Origin: Candidatus Binataceae bacterium
Lineage (GTDB): Bacteria > Desulfobacterota > Binatia > Binatales > Binataceae
Direction: 5' to 3'
Length of the DNA stretch: 5,932 nt
Assembly: GCA_030042765.1 (NCBI GenBank)
Contig: JASHZA010000413.1
Span: 1 to 5,932 of the forward strand
A program made the translations under genes and the position numbers. Below the pieces are notes generated by a model that saw only the letters and a program-made list of their open reading frames with translations, made no database searches and was not told the DNA's origin. Every line of letters begins with the position of its first letter. The stretch's first letter is position 1. This document shows positions 1-5,932 of the stretch, piece after piece.

Positions 1-174
1 GACAACGAAAATCAGGTGGTCGCGCATAGGAGCGAGTTTGGCTTTCACTCCCGGCAGCAATTCGATCCGGATAGTGCCCTGAGCATCGAGCGGAAGCTGG
101 CGCGTGTCGTCCATTCTGACTAGCGTTCCGGCGAGGTCGCAAAACAACCCCGCGTTCCCCGCATCCGTCCCCAT
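1..174 (-). CDS. HAD-superfamily hydrolase, N-terminal fragment (runs off left edge)
   Basis: The first 58 codons of a minus-strand gene start with ATG at 174-172 and stay open to base 1. Residues 10-19 read LFCDLAGTLV, a hydrophobic strand followed by the HAD motif I pattern DxxGT(L/V), with D13 as the expected phospho-accepting nucleophile. A PGVKAKL helix at 41-47 and a second hydrophobic strand, LIFVV (54-58), follow. This spacing is seen in small HAD phosphatases of the HisB-N/GmhB type, where the motif II Thr/Ser would come next, just outside the window. The second motif I Asp, normally the general acid/base, is Ala15 here, as in phosphonatase-like DxAGT sequences. The start is supported by GGAG seven bases upstream. 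The gene lies 14 bp after the aminotransferase stop on the same strand, so co-transcription is likely. The substrate cannot be told from this fragment. The HAD call is fairly secure, the subfamily is not. Confidence 0.72.
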   Translation of the reverse strand, partial: MGTDAGNAGLFCDLAGTLVRMDDTRQLPLDAQGTIRIELLPGVKAKLAPMRDHLIFVV

Positions 175-181
175 CTTACGT

Positions 182-185
182 CTCC
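182..185 (-). promoter_or_regulatory. Shine-Dalgarno of the HAD gene
   Basis: On the minus strand, GGAG lies seven bases before the ATG at 174. It sits just after the aminotransferase stop codon (191-189), inside the 14-bp gap. This packing suggests translational coupling of the two genes and fixes the HAD start. Confidence 0.65.
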
Positions 186-188
186 GCT

Positions 189-1550
189 TCAGCCTGCGGC
201 GCGCCAGTCGACGTGGTCGCGCACGAGAGCGAAGACCTCGTCGAGGATATCCGCTCCGGCCTCGGCCTGATCCTCTGAAATGACGAGCGGCGGATTAATC
301 CGGATACGCGGGAAGTAGCTCATGGTGAGGAGACCGCGGCGCAGCGACTCGCGGAAGATAATTTCCATCACCCTGCGGCTCATCTGATCACGGGTCCGAT
401 CGTCGCGCACCAGTTCGAGCCCGATCAGGAGTCCGCGTCCGCGCACGTCACCGACGAATTCATATCTTTCTTTCAATTCGAGCAGTCTGCCGAGCAGGAT
501 TGATCCGACTTTGCGCGAATTCTCTATCAGATTTTCGCGCCGGATGGCCTTAATCGTCTCGGCCACCGCGACCGCGGCAAGTGGATTACCACCGTAACTC
601 GAAGACGATGCGCTCGGTTTGGAGAAGGGCTCCGCCTTGCTCATTTCGTCGCTCGTCAAGACGGCTGAGACGGGGAACCCGGAGCCCATCCCCTTCCCTA
701 CCGTCACGATATCCGGTTCGACGCCGCTGTGTTCGACGCCCCACATCGTGCCAGTGCGGCCGAACCCCGTAATCATCTCGTCGGCGATCAGCACGGCGCC
801 ATGATCCTTTGCGACTGACTTCACCGCCGGCATCCAGTCATCGGGCGGTATCACGTTGCCCGCCGTACCCTGCATCGGCTCGACCAGAATCGCCGCTATC
901 GCCCCAGCGGACGAATTCCTGATTTGCTGACGCGCGAAATCGACACAATGCAATCCACACGACGGATACTTCAGCTTGAAGGGGCAGCGGTAGCAGTCGG
1001 CGTAAGGAACCTGGTAGCGCCCGCCCGGCAAGGGGCCGTAACCTTGCTTCGATTCGTCGCCGATTAGCCCGATAACGCCGCCGGTCTTACCGTGAAAGCC
1101 GCCCCAGAAGCTCACCACCTCGTGCTTGCCGGTGACCGAGCGTGCCAGCCTCAGGGCGGCTTCAACCGCTTCGGCACCGCCGCTATAGAGATGGGCGCGC
1201 CTGAGCCCCGCCGGAGCCACCTCGGCCAGCAGTTCGAACGCCTCGGCGCGCTCACGCGTCGCGAACGTGCCGACCATGAGGCGCCTGGCCTGTCGCGCGA
1301 TCGCATCGGCCATTGCGGGATGCGCATGCCCGAGGCTGGCGACTGCAACTCCGGCAAAGAAATCCAGGTAGACGTTGCCATCGGCATCGGTCAGGGTTGC
1401 GCCATCGCCCCGCTCGAAAGCGACTCCGGCCAGCAGCGAGATTCTCTGGCGCCCCGGAGCGATATACCGCTGCTCGCGCTCGAAAATTTCTTTTGACTTC
1501 GGGCCTGGTACCGGCGTTGATATGCGAGGGAGTTGCCCTTGCCCGTTCAC
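189..1550 (-). CDS. Class-III PLP-dependent aminotransferase (GABA/omega-amino-acid type)
   Basis: A 453-residue fold-type I, class-III aminotransferase, expected to be cytosolic and to move an amino group from an amine or omega-amino acid to a keto acid. Visible motifs, numbered from the GTG start: SGGAEAVEAA (123-132) for PLP phosphate contact; FHG (152-154), ring-stacking; VEP (223-225); the DE pair of ADEMITGFGRTG, with D257 for the pyridine nitrogen; Lys286 in VGKGMGSGFP, the Schiff-base lysine; SSYGGNP (317-323); and RINPPL (417-422), whose Arg is a candidate substrate-carboxylate ligand. All catalytic residues are present. An insert with Cys186, 189, 198 and 202 precedes the VEP strand. 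Length is normal for the family. The frame is open from a TTG at 1616, but homology-like sequence starts only around LPRISTPVPGPKS, and GTG at 1550 has a good ribosome site, so I chose GTG. Candidate activities include GABA, putrescine/diamine or alanine-glyoxylate type transamination; the sequence alone does not decide. The HAD gene follows directly. Confidence 0.9.
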   Translation of the reverse strand: MNGQGQLPRISTPVPGPKSKEIFEREQRYIAPGRQRISLLAGVAFERGDGATLTDADGNVYLDFFAGVAVASLGHAHPAMADAIARQARRLMVGTFATRERAEAFELLAEVAPAGLRRAHLYSGGAEAVEAALRLARSVTGKHEVVSFWGGFHGKTGGVIGLIGDESKQGYGPLPGGRYQVPYADCYRCPFKLKYPSCGLHCVDFARQQIRNSSAGAIAAILVEPMQGTAGNVIPPDDWMPAVKSVAKDHGAVLIADEMITGFGRTGTMWGVEHSGVEPDIVTVGKGMGSGFPVSAVLTSDEMSKAEPFSKPSASSSSYGGNPLAAVAVAETIKAIRRENLIENSRKVGSILLGRLLELKERYEFVGDVRGRGLLIGLELVRDDRTRDQMSRRVMEIIFRESLRRGLLTMSYFPRIRINPPLVISEDQAEAGADILDEVFALVRDHVDWRAAG

Positions 1551-1552
1551 AT

Positions 1553-1560
1553 CCTCACCT
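1553..1560 (-). promoter_or_regulatory. Shine-Dalgarno deciding the aminotransferase start
   Basis: The minus strand reads AGGTGAGG two bases before GTG 1550; the core AGGTGA is four bases away. The competing in-frame TTG at 1616 has no clear purine-rich site at the right distance, and the 22 residues it would add do not resemble the family. A small palindrome (TCGGT-TCG-ACCGA, 1574-1586) lies just upstream in the leader. Confidence 0.6.
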
Positions 1561-1712
1561 GCAAAAGCGCCAGTCGGTTCGACCGATGCGCACTCTCCAT
1601 GTCCCGACTCTCCCAAAAACTTTATTCCGGTTAGCTCTGTCGCGTCGGACCGCCGGAGTCAAGCGGGGGTGAAATATCGCGTTCCGTGCTGCGTAGACGG
1701 CGCGTATCGGTT

Positions 1713-1734
1713 TGGCAGGCGTGCTTCCCTGCCA
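1713..1734. repeat. Short stem-loop, 7-bp perfect stem
   Basis: TGGCAGG (1713-1719) and CCTGCCA (1728-1734) are perfect inverted repeats around an 8-base loop, with one possible G-T wobble pair outside. The element lies in the gap between the VWA-FHA stop and the aminotransferase start and abuts the larger inverted repeat at 1736-1785. No T-run follows on either strand, so it is not a canonical intrinsic terminator. It could be a mRNA-stabilising or REP-like dispersed palindrome. No copy of it was seen elsewhere in the window. Confidence 0.55.
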
Positions 1735-1735
1735 G

Positions 1736-1785
1736 TTCGCTTGGGAGGCTTTATTCCTTAGGGCTGAAAACGAACCCCAAGCGAA
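1736..1785. repeat. 10-bp perfect inverted repeat with 30-base spacer
   Basis: TTCGCTTGGG (1736-1745) and CCCAAGCGAA (1776-1785) are exact reverse complements separated by 30 bases. The element sits 15-64 bases downstream of the VWA-FHA stop codon and would form a long-looped hairpin in that transcript, followed at once by the 1713-1734 stem-loop. The pair of hairpins is the best candidate for ending or protecting the VWA-FHA message. There is no U tract, so Rho-independent termination is doubtful. A protein-binding or dispersed-repeat role is also possible. Confidence 0.5.
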
Positions 1786-1799
1786 TCTAAAGGTTAACT

Positions 1800-3479
1800 T
1801 TAAAACTGCAGGACGAAGCGGATGTCGCCGAACCGAACCTCGCTGCCGTTGACCGCACGCGCTGAACCATGCACCGCTTCTTCGTTGACATAGCTGCCAT
1901 TGGTCGAATTGAGATCGGTCAATTCCCATACCCCATCATGCCGCACCAACCGTGCATGAGCCCTGGAAACACTGGGATGGGGGATAACGATATCGTTTTC
2001 TTCGCCGCGGCCAAGCGAAATCTCGTCCTTCAGCAGTGCAAATTCCGCTGGAATCTGATCGATCCGGTCGACCGCCGTAAGCCGCGCCTCGTGGGGCGAA
2101 CCAGCGCTCGTGGTGGCGGCCCGTGGCGCACCCGGCGATGCGGCCCGAAGCGCCGCTTTTGCGACGGTTTGCGCCTGCCCGCCTCCGCGCGCACGCTGTG
2201 CCAACTGACGGGCGTCCGCAACCAGGCTGGGGGCTGGGGCAGCGGCCTGTGCCTCGACAATAGCCTTGAGCTCTTCGGGGGAGACTCCGAACCGCATCCG
2301 CGAGAGCGCAAGCAGGCCCAGAAGAGCCATCAGCGGCACGCCGGCATTCCACCACGAAAGGGATATCTGAGGCCCTGCAATGCCTTCGCTTTCGGCGTTG
2401 GTTCCACCCTCTTCAGGTTCATTGATCGCAGCGCCACCTATTCCTCTGACCTGGTAGGAGGTTTCGGCGGTCCCGCTCTCGCCATTGTAATTCACTCGCA
2501 GTTCAACCGAGCGGTCGGTGCCGTCCTCGACCGGGCGCGGCGTCAGGTAGGTGAGTGAGTACTCAGTGGCGATCGAGTGACCGATTTCGCGCACGAGCTC
2601 CGGGAAGCGATCCTCTTCAGTAACAATGTTATAGAGCTTGCCGTGACTGGCGTCGACAATCTGCTTGTATTCGGGCGCGATAAAGGGCGGTGGCGCGACC
2701 GCGTAAAGCGTCAGCCCATTTTTCTTGAATAGGTCAGCAACCTTACTGCCGGTGAGGTCGGTAACCTGCACGCCTTGCTGGTGGTGGTTCCAGAAGGCCT
2801 GGTCGTGCTGAGTGAAGGCCGAACCATCGCCGTCGTGATGGGGCGGAGCGTCAGTGACGATGATAATGATGCCCTGGGCCTCGGGACGAAATGGAAAGCT
2901 CGCCGCATAGGCGAGCGCGTCCAGCTGGTCCTCAGGGATATCGCCGCCGCCACCCGCGTGAAGGCCGCCGACCCAGGTGATGAACTTCTGCACGTCCGAG
3001 GTCATCGCGTTGCGGTATTCGCAGTTGCAGTCGGGATACTTCGAGACGACGTAATCCTCGAAGGTAACGAGCCCGAGCCGGTAGTCGCGATTGTTGGCGG
3101 CCAAATCGTGGGCAAAATTGATGATGTTCTGCTTGACCGCGTCAATATAGGGCTGCATCGACTCGGTGACGTCCAACACGAAGACAATATCGACGGGGCG
3201 GCCCTGCCCCACGCCTCGGAAATAGAGAATTCTGGCAGGCTTGCCGTCCTCCAGTACCTGAACGTTGTCCTTGGTTAGATTTCCTACGGGCTGGCCAGCC
3301 TGGTCGGTCAGCCCGAAATCGAGTTCGACTCCACCATCGGAGTCGAAATGAGTGAGCCCCGGATTCCCGGTGGTGACCTGAAGCGAAGCATGCGCCGAGG
3401 CGGCGGCCAGCAAGATTCCTGAAAATGCAAGGGTTAAGAAAATCGCGCTGATACGGCTGCCGAGGGCGATTATCCGCAT
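1800..3479 (-). CDS. Membrane-anchored VWA domain protein with C-terminal FHA domain
   Basis: A 559-residue predicted membrane protein, numbered from ATG 3479. Residues 1-30 form a signal peptide (basic start, hydrophobic core, ASAHA before SLQ). Residues 31-88 look like the beta-sandwich that precedes VWA in 'VWFA-related' proteins (LTKDNVQVLEDGKPARI). The VWA domain spans about 95-300: D103-V-T105-E-S107 is the MIDAS metal motif, GGGGDIPED (176-184) and VTDAPP (208-213) supply further family positions. A hydrophobic segment at about 378-395 followed by RMRFG predicts one membrane crossing with the C-terminus inside. An Ala/Arg-rich linker leads to an FHA domain (about 480-559) with GR (490-491), SRAH (505-508) and LNSTNG (523-528), the phosphothreonine-binding signature. 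Role inferred: a surface adhesion or sensing module tied to Ser/Thr phosphorylation; ligand and kinase partner are not in the window. It is divergent from the exported-protein gene at 3621. The frame is open to TTG 3530, but that would disrupt the signal peptide. Confidence 0.88.
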   Translation of the reverse strand: MRIIALGSRISAIFLTLAFSGILLAAASAHASLQVTTGNPGLTHFDSDGGVELDFGLTDQAGQPVGNLTKDNVQVLEDGKPARILYFRGVGQGRPVDIVFVLDVTESMQPYIDAVKQNIINFAHDLAANNRDYRLGLVTFEDYVVSKYPDCNCEYRNAMTSDVQKFITWVGGLHAGGGGDIPEDQLDALAYAASFPFRPEAQGIIIIVTDAPPHHDGDGSAFTQHDQAFWNHHQQGVQVTDLTGSKVADLFKKNGLTLYAVAPPPFIAPEYKQIVDASHGKLYNIVTEEDRFPELVREIGHSIATEYSLTYLTPRPVEDGTDRSVELRVNYNGESGTAETSYQVRGIGGAAINEPEEGGTNAESEGIAGPQISLSWWNAGVPLMALLGLLALSRMRFGVSPEELKAIVEAQAAAPAPSLVADARQLAQRARGGGQAQTVAKAALRAASPGAPRAATTSAGSPHEARLTAVDRIDQIPAEFALLKDEISLGRGEENDIVIPHPSVSRAHARLVRHDGVWELTDLNSTNGSYVNEEAVHGSARAVNGSEVRFGDIRFVLQF

Positions 3480-3487
3480 AATTGATT

Positions 3488-3491
3488 CTCC
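3488..3491 (-). promoter_or_regulatory. Shine-Dalgarno deciding the VWA-FHA start
   Basis: GGAG on the minus strand lies eight bases before the ATG at 3479, and that ATG opens directly into a textbook signal peptide. The upstream in-frame TTG at 3530 lacks comparable support. Confidence 0.65.
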
Positions 3492-3540
3492 GAACGACGC
3501 TGGCGAACAGTCAAGAGGTGACAACCGCAATCCGCACGTT

Positions 3541-3568
3541 TGGACAATAGCTGCCTTGCCTTCATAAT
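3541..3568 (+). promoter_or_regulatory. Sigma70-like promoter for the exported-protein gene
   Basis: TGGACA (3541-3546, five of six matches to TTGACA) and CATAAT (3563-3568, five of six matches to TATAAT) are separated by 16 bp, in a relatively AT-rich part of the 141-bp divergent gap. Transcription would begin near 3575, giving a leader of roughly 45 bases before GTG 3621. I found no equally convincing promoter facing the VWA-FHA gene. Prediction by pattern only. Confidence 0.5.
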
Positions 3569-3582
3569 TTACTTAGGTTATC

Positions 3583-3607
3583 CCAAAGCGCTGACTTAAA
3601 ACTTTGG
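3583..3607 (+). other. Small hairpin in the leader before 3621
   Basis: CCAAAG (3583-3588) pairs with CTTTGG (3602-3607) around a 13-base loop. It ends four bases before the AGGT ribosome site (3612-3615), so it could influence translation initiation. A 6-bp stem with a long loop is weak and may be chance. Confidence 0.25.
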
Positions 3608-3620
3608 TCCCAGGTCACTA

Positions 3621-5717
3621 GTGAAGCAACTTGGTTCGCAACGGGTCGCAGTAAGGCTGCTAGCGCCGATTTTGTTGATTTTCGCGTTGCTATTCGTGTC
3701 GGGTTCTCCTCCTCGCGCCGCCACTGCCCTCAGCACCAAGGGCACGGTTGAGGTTGGATTCACTTCAACCATCTCGCTGCCGAACTCCGGGCAACTGTTT
3801 CAGCGCATCTTGTTGAACGTTATCGCTGTCCGACTTAACCCGGCTCCCGCCGCAACTGTGGCCGAGGATGATCCGAGATGGCAGGTAATCCCTGCGCCAG
3901 CGGGAGTGGGGGCCTTTGCCTCGTCCGGCATCGTCAGTACCGCAATCAGTACCGGGGGTAATTTCGGGCCGAACGGGGGTGTCGTCGAGGTGGGCCAGGG
4001 GCGCGGCGAGATTCAGATCGAGCTTAATCTGTTGCAGAACCAGGCACAGATACTGAATTCCGCCAAGATCCCGGCCGAAATCTATCACCATATCGAGCTT
4101 TTGCTTGACCCGAACACTCCAGGGAATTTTGTCACGCTTTGCGGCCAGGCAACGCCACGCGGCGAGGGATGCATCGTCTACCCCGCGGTGCTCTTAAGCC
4201 CAAGCTCTCAGATCCTGGTTCAAGGAACGGTCAACTTCGCAGTCAGCAGGGGAGCAATCGTACCCTTGGTTCTCAATATCGATCCGGGCATCCAGGGCGT
4301 TCCGATCGCTTCCAACGACTCGGTAACGATCAGCCCGACAATCACCGTGGTACCCAACCAATCAATTGGTGGTGTTCCGGGCAATCCGGAGTTTGGGTTG
4401 GTTTTGGGAGCGGTAACCAATCCGGCCAAGGGACAGACGGTGACCGCTGAGCTGACCGGCACGAATCAAATCATCGCTAACGTGGCGACCCAGCCGGACG
4501 GCAGCTACGTTCTTAATCTGCCGGCAGTCGCAGGCGGGACAACGTACGACCTTTACACATCCGCTAAAGGGCGAGCGACTGATGTGGTAAGTGGCGTTAC
4601 GTTGTTGCCCGGCCAGCTGGCGACCCGATCGCCGGTGAATTTCACTCCGGCGACCGTCCCGTCACAGCCACTGGGAGGTGAAGTGAGAGACGCATGCACG
4701 GGCGCGGCAATACCCGCTGCAACTTTGCAGATGCTGATACCTGACCCGTCGATAACGCCTGCCCCGGATTGCACGGCCAGTCCGCCGACCGGATGCGTCG
4801 TCATCGGGTCGGCGGCAACCGATGAAGTCGGCCATTATCCGCTGCCCGGCAATGGGCAGGTTCCAGCTCCGTTCTCGATAACGCCAAGCGGGCAGAGCTA
4901 CACCTTGAACGTCTCGGCGTCGGGTTACAATTCTGGGCAACTGGCGGTATCGCCCGTCGGCGGCCAGTTGGGATGTCCAACCTCGGGCTTTCCGAACAAC
5001 GCCTGCAGCATTCGGCTGGAACGAGGTGAGATCGATGCGACGGTTGCGCTGCCGGCTACCAACCCCGGACCCGCGCTCAACGTTTTGATCATGGCCGAGC
5101 AGAGTGGGACAAACAACGTGCAAAGTGTCGGCATGGCGACGATCCCATCGGGTTCGGCGCAATCGGCGCCCGTGCCGATCTTCGTTCCCGACAATTCAGC
5201 ATCCCTCGACCCGATCGCTTCATTCGACTTCTTTGCCACCGTACAGGACTTGTTCGGCACCAGTACTAACGCGGCCCCGCAAAAGGATACCGGCCATTCG
5301 ATCGCGGTTCTGGCCGGCGTCGGAGGCTCGGGCAAGTGCCCTGCGACGCCCACGGCGGTAACGCTGACAGGGTTCTCGTGCGTCGGTCACGGCAGTGTAG
5401 CCGGGACGGTCGCGGGCCCCGATGCGAATACGGTGGTAGTGCTGGCTAACGATGGCGTGCAGGTGATGCAGCAAGCGGTTGCTTCCAGTGGCACCAACGC
5501 CGGCCAGTTTGGTTTCTGCGCCCCCGCAGATCCCGCTGCGGCTTACACTTTGCAGCGTTTTGAGACCCAACCGGACGGTTCGCTGGCACCGGACGGCACC
5601 GCGACCGCGGTCACGCTCCCGGCGCCCGTTGCGATTCCTACCCCGTGCTCGGGAATTTGCGGCAGCACCAGCAGCGGCTGCAGCTTGTGCAACGGTCTGA
5701 CCAACGCGAATCTCTAA
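3621..5717 (+). CDS. Exported multi-module protein with DUF4382-like N-terminal domain
   Basis: A 698-residue predicted secreted or periplasmic protein starting at GTG, with AGGT five bases upstream, and ending in TAA immediately followed by an in-frame TGA. Residues 1-36 are a signal peptide (basic start, hydrophobic stretch 13-27, ATA before LSTK). Residues about 40-245 resemble DUF4382: a KGTVEVGF opening strand, WQVIPAP (87-93), a Leu-rich stretch, IPAEIYHHIELLLDPN (150-165), then a VQGTVNFAV strand (200-208) and LVLNIDPG. Two modules resembling carboxypeptidase-regulatory/Ig-like beta-sandwiches follow, at about 257-345 (QPDGSYVLNLP) and 349-445 (LGGEVRDACTG, DEVGHYPLPG, SGYNSGQ). The C-terminal part has further beta-like segments (GSVAGTVAGP) and ends in a Cys cluster at 676, 680, 687 and 690. 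There are 14 cysteines, an even number suited to disulphides outside the cytoplasm. No C-terminal anchor or LPXTG-like motif is seen, and no lipobox. Function unknown; a surface-exposed or adhesive structural role is inferred from context with the VWA gene. Domain names are from pattern memory, not a profile search. Confidence 0.85.
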   Translation: MKQLGSQRVAVRLLAPILLIFALLFVSGSPPRAATALSTKGTVEVGFTSTISLPNSGQLFQRILLNVIAVRLNPAPAATVAEDDPRWQVIPAPAGVGAFASSGIVSTAISTGGNFGPNGGVVEVGQGRGEIQIELNLLQNQAQILNSAKIPAEIYHHIELLLDPNTPGNFVTLCGQATPRGEGCIVYPAVLLSPSSQILVQGTVNFAVSRGAIVPLVLNIDPGIQGVPIASNDSVTISPTITVVPNQSIGGVPGNPEFGLVLGAVTNPAKGQTVTAELTGTNQIIANVATQPDGSYVLNLPAVAGGTTYDLYTSAKGRATDVVSGVTLLPGQLATRSPVNFTPATVPSQPLGGEVRDACTGAAIPAATLQMLIPDPSITPAPDCTASPPTGCVVIGSAATDEVGHYPLPGNGQVPAPFSITPSGQSYTLNVSASGYNSGQLAVSPVGGQLGCPTSGFPNNACSIRLERGEIDATVALPATNPGPALNVLIMAEQSGTNNVQSVGMATIPSGSAQSAPVPIFVPDNSASLDPIASFDFFATVQDLFGTSTNAAPQKDTGHSIAVLAGVGGSGKCPATPTAVTLTGFSCVGHGSVAGTVAGPDANTVVVLANDGVQVMQQAVASSGTNAGQFGFCAPADPAAAYTLQRFETQPDGSLAPDGTATAVTLPAPVAIPTPCSGICGSTSSGCSLCNGLTNANL

Positions 5718-5754
5718 TGATCCTGGGCAGGAGTAACGGGCATACAGGAGCATC

Positions 5755-5800
5755 GATCAATTCCGCCGCGACGGCTGGAAGACGAATCGAGAGATCAATT
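5755..5800. repeat. GATCAATT direct repeats flanking a small stem-loop
   Basis: The gap 5718-5841 holds two copies of GATCAATT (5755-5762 and 5793-5800). Between them TTCCGCCG (5761-5768) can pair with CGGC-T-GGAA (5772-5780) around a CGA loop with one bulged T. This may be a weak terminator for the upstream gene or an operator for the next, but no T-run directly follows the stem. Low confidence; short repeats can arise by chance. Confidence 0.3.
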
Positions 5801-5841
5801 TTGCATAACCGGCTTGACGAAGTTTTTGGTTTAGATTGCGC

Positions 5842-5932
5842 GTGAAACTATCCAGTTTTCTTCGGGCTCCGAGAATTCCGCTTGCGCTGACTCTATCGAT
5901 GGCGTTGCTGTTCGGCACAGTGTCGCCAGCGC
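5842..5932 (+). CDS. Exported protein, signal-peptide fragment (runs off right edge)
   Basis: From GTG 5842 the frame stays open for 30 codons to the window edge and encodes a clear signal peptide: MKLSSFLRAPRIP, then the hydrophobic stretch LALTLSMALLFGTV, then SPA, which may be the cleavage zone. The frame is closed upstream by TGA at 5815-5817; an in-frame TTG at 5836 is the only alternative start nearby. No strong Shine-Dalgarno is visible, so the start rests on the signal-peptide pattern. It follows the exported protein at 3621-5717 on the same strand after 124 bp and is probably a second secreted component. The mature protein is entirely outside the window and cannot be identified. Confidence 0.62.
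   Translation, partial: MKLSSFLRAPRIPLALTLSMALLFGTVSPA

Noticed and set aside
1640..1670. TTGACT on the minus strand as a -35 box for the aminotransferase
   Set aside because: No acceptable -10 hexamer occurs 15-19 bases downstream, so I do not call a promoter.
1555..1929. 124-codon minus-strand frame spanning the gap between VWA-FHA and aminotransferase
   Set aside because: It overlaps the FHA C-terminus out of frame, crosses both inverted repeats and gives an Arg/Ala-rich translation without family features.
1869..2558. 229-codon open frame on the plus strand, opposite the VWA-FHA gene
   Set aside because: It lies wholly inside the well-supported VWA-FHA gene on the other strand, shows no recognisable motif, and its composition looks like a GC-rich antisense shadow.
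3480..3530. Extension of the VWA-FHA gene to an in-frame TTG at 3530
   Set aside because: It would put 17 polar residues ahead of a normal signal peptide, and the ATG at 3479 has its own GGAG at eight bases.
4357..4370. ACCAAT-CA-ATTGGT palindrome inside the exported-protein gene
   Set aside because: A 6-bp stem with a 2-base loop inside coding sequence at an inter-domain linker; no context suggests a function.
4662..5753. Minus-strand open frames of 142-177 codons opposite the exported-protein gene
   Set aside because: They overlap a gene with signal peptide and coherent beta-sandwich modules. Their translations are Arg-rich and low in recognisable structure, typical of shadows.
5718..5841. 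Intrinsic terminator after the exported-protein gene
   Set aside because: The only stem (5761-5780) has a bulge and no T-run directly after it; the TTTT at 5799-5802 is about 19 bases further on.

Overview
The window comes from a GC-rich bacterial genome with secreted proteins and GTG starts. I cannot place it firmly. A secreted von Willebrand A (VWA) protein with a short N-terminal beta-sandwich, and a DUF4382-like secreted protein with carboxypeptidase-regulatory-like modules, are styles I associate with Acidobacteriota, Desulfobacterota or Binatota-type environmental lineages. That is an impression, not a classification. I saw no RNA genes, insertion sequences, CRISPR arrays or origins.

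Layout. Positions 1-3479 are read on the minus strand. In transcription order they hold a VWA-FHA membrane protein (3479 to 1800), a 249-bp gap with two abutting inverted repeats, a class-III PLP aminotransferase (1550 to 189), and, 14 bp further, the first 58 codons of a HAD-type hydrolase that runs off the left edge. Positions 3480-3620 are a divergent intergenic region with a good sigma70-like promoter facing right. Positions 3621-5717 (plus) encode a 698-residue exported, cysteine-containing, multi-module beta-sandwich protein. After a 124-bp gap, a second plus-strand gene begins at 5842. Only its signal peptide is inside the window.

How the genes may fit together. The aminotransferase and HAD gene are probably co-transcribed, since the HAD gene's ribosome site lies immediately after the aminotransferase stop. 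They look like a small metabolic pair with unknown substrates. The VWA-FHA protein is predicted to have its VWA adhesion domain outside the membrane and a phosphothreonine-binding FHA domain inside. It is divergently arranged with the two exported proteins. The most interesting reading, which is inference, is a cell-surface module in which an exported beta-sandwich protein is bound or sensed by a transmembrane receptor linked to Ser/Thr phosphorylation signalling.

Three corrections to naive gene calls matter. The aminotransferase most likely starts at the GTG at 1550, not the TTG at 1616. The VWA-FHA gene starts at the ATG at 3479, not the TTG at 3530. Both ends of the window cut through genes that are easily missed.
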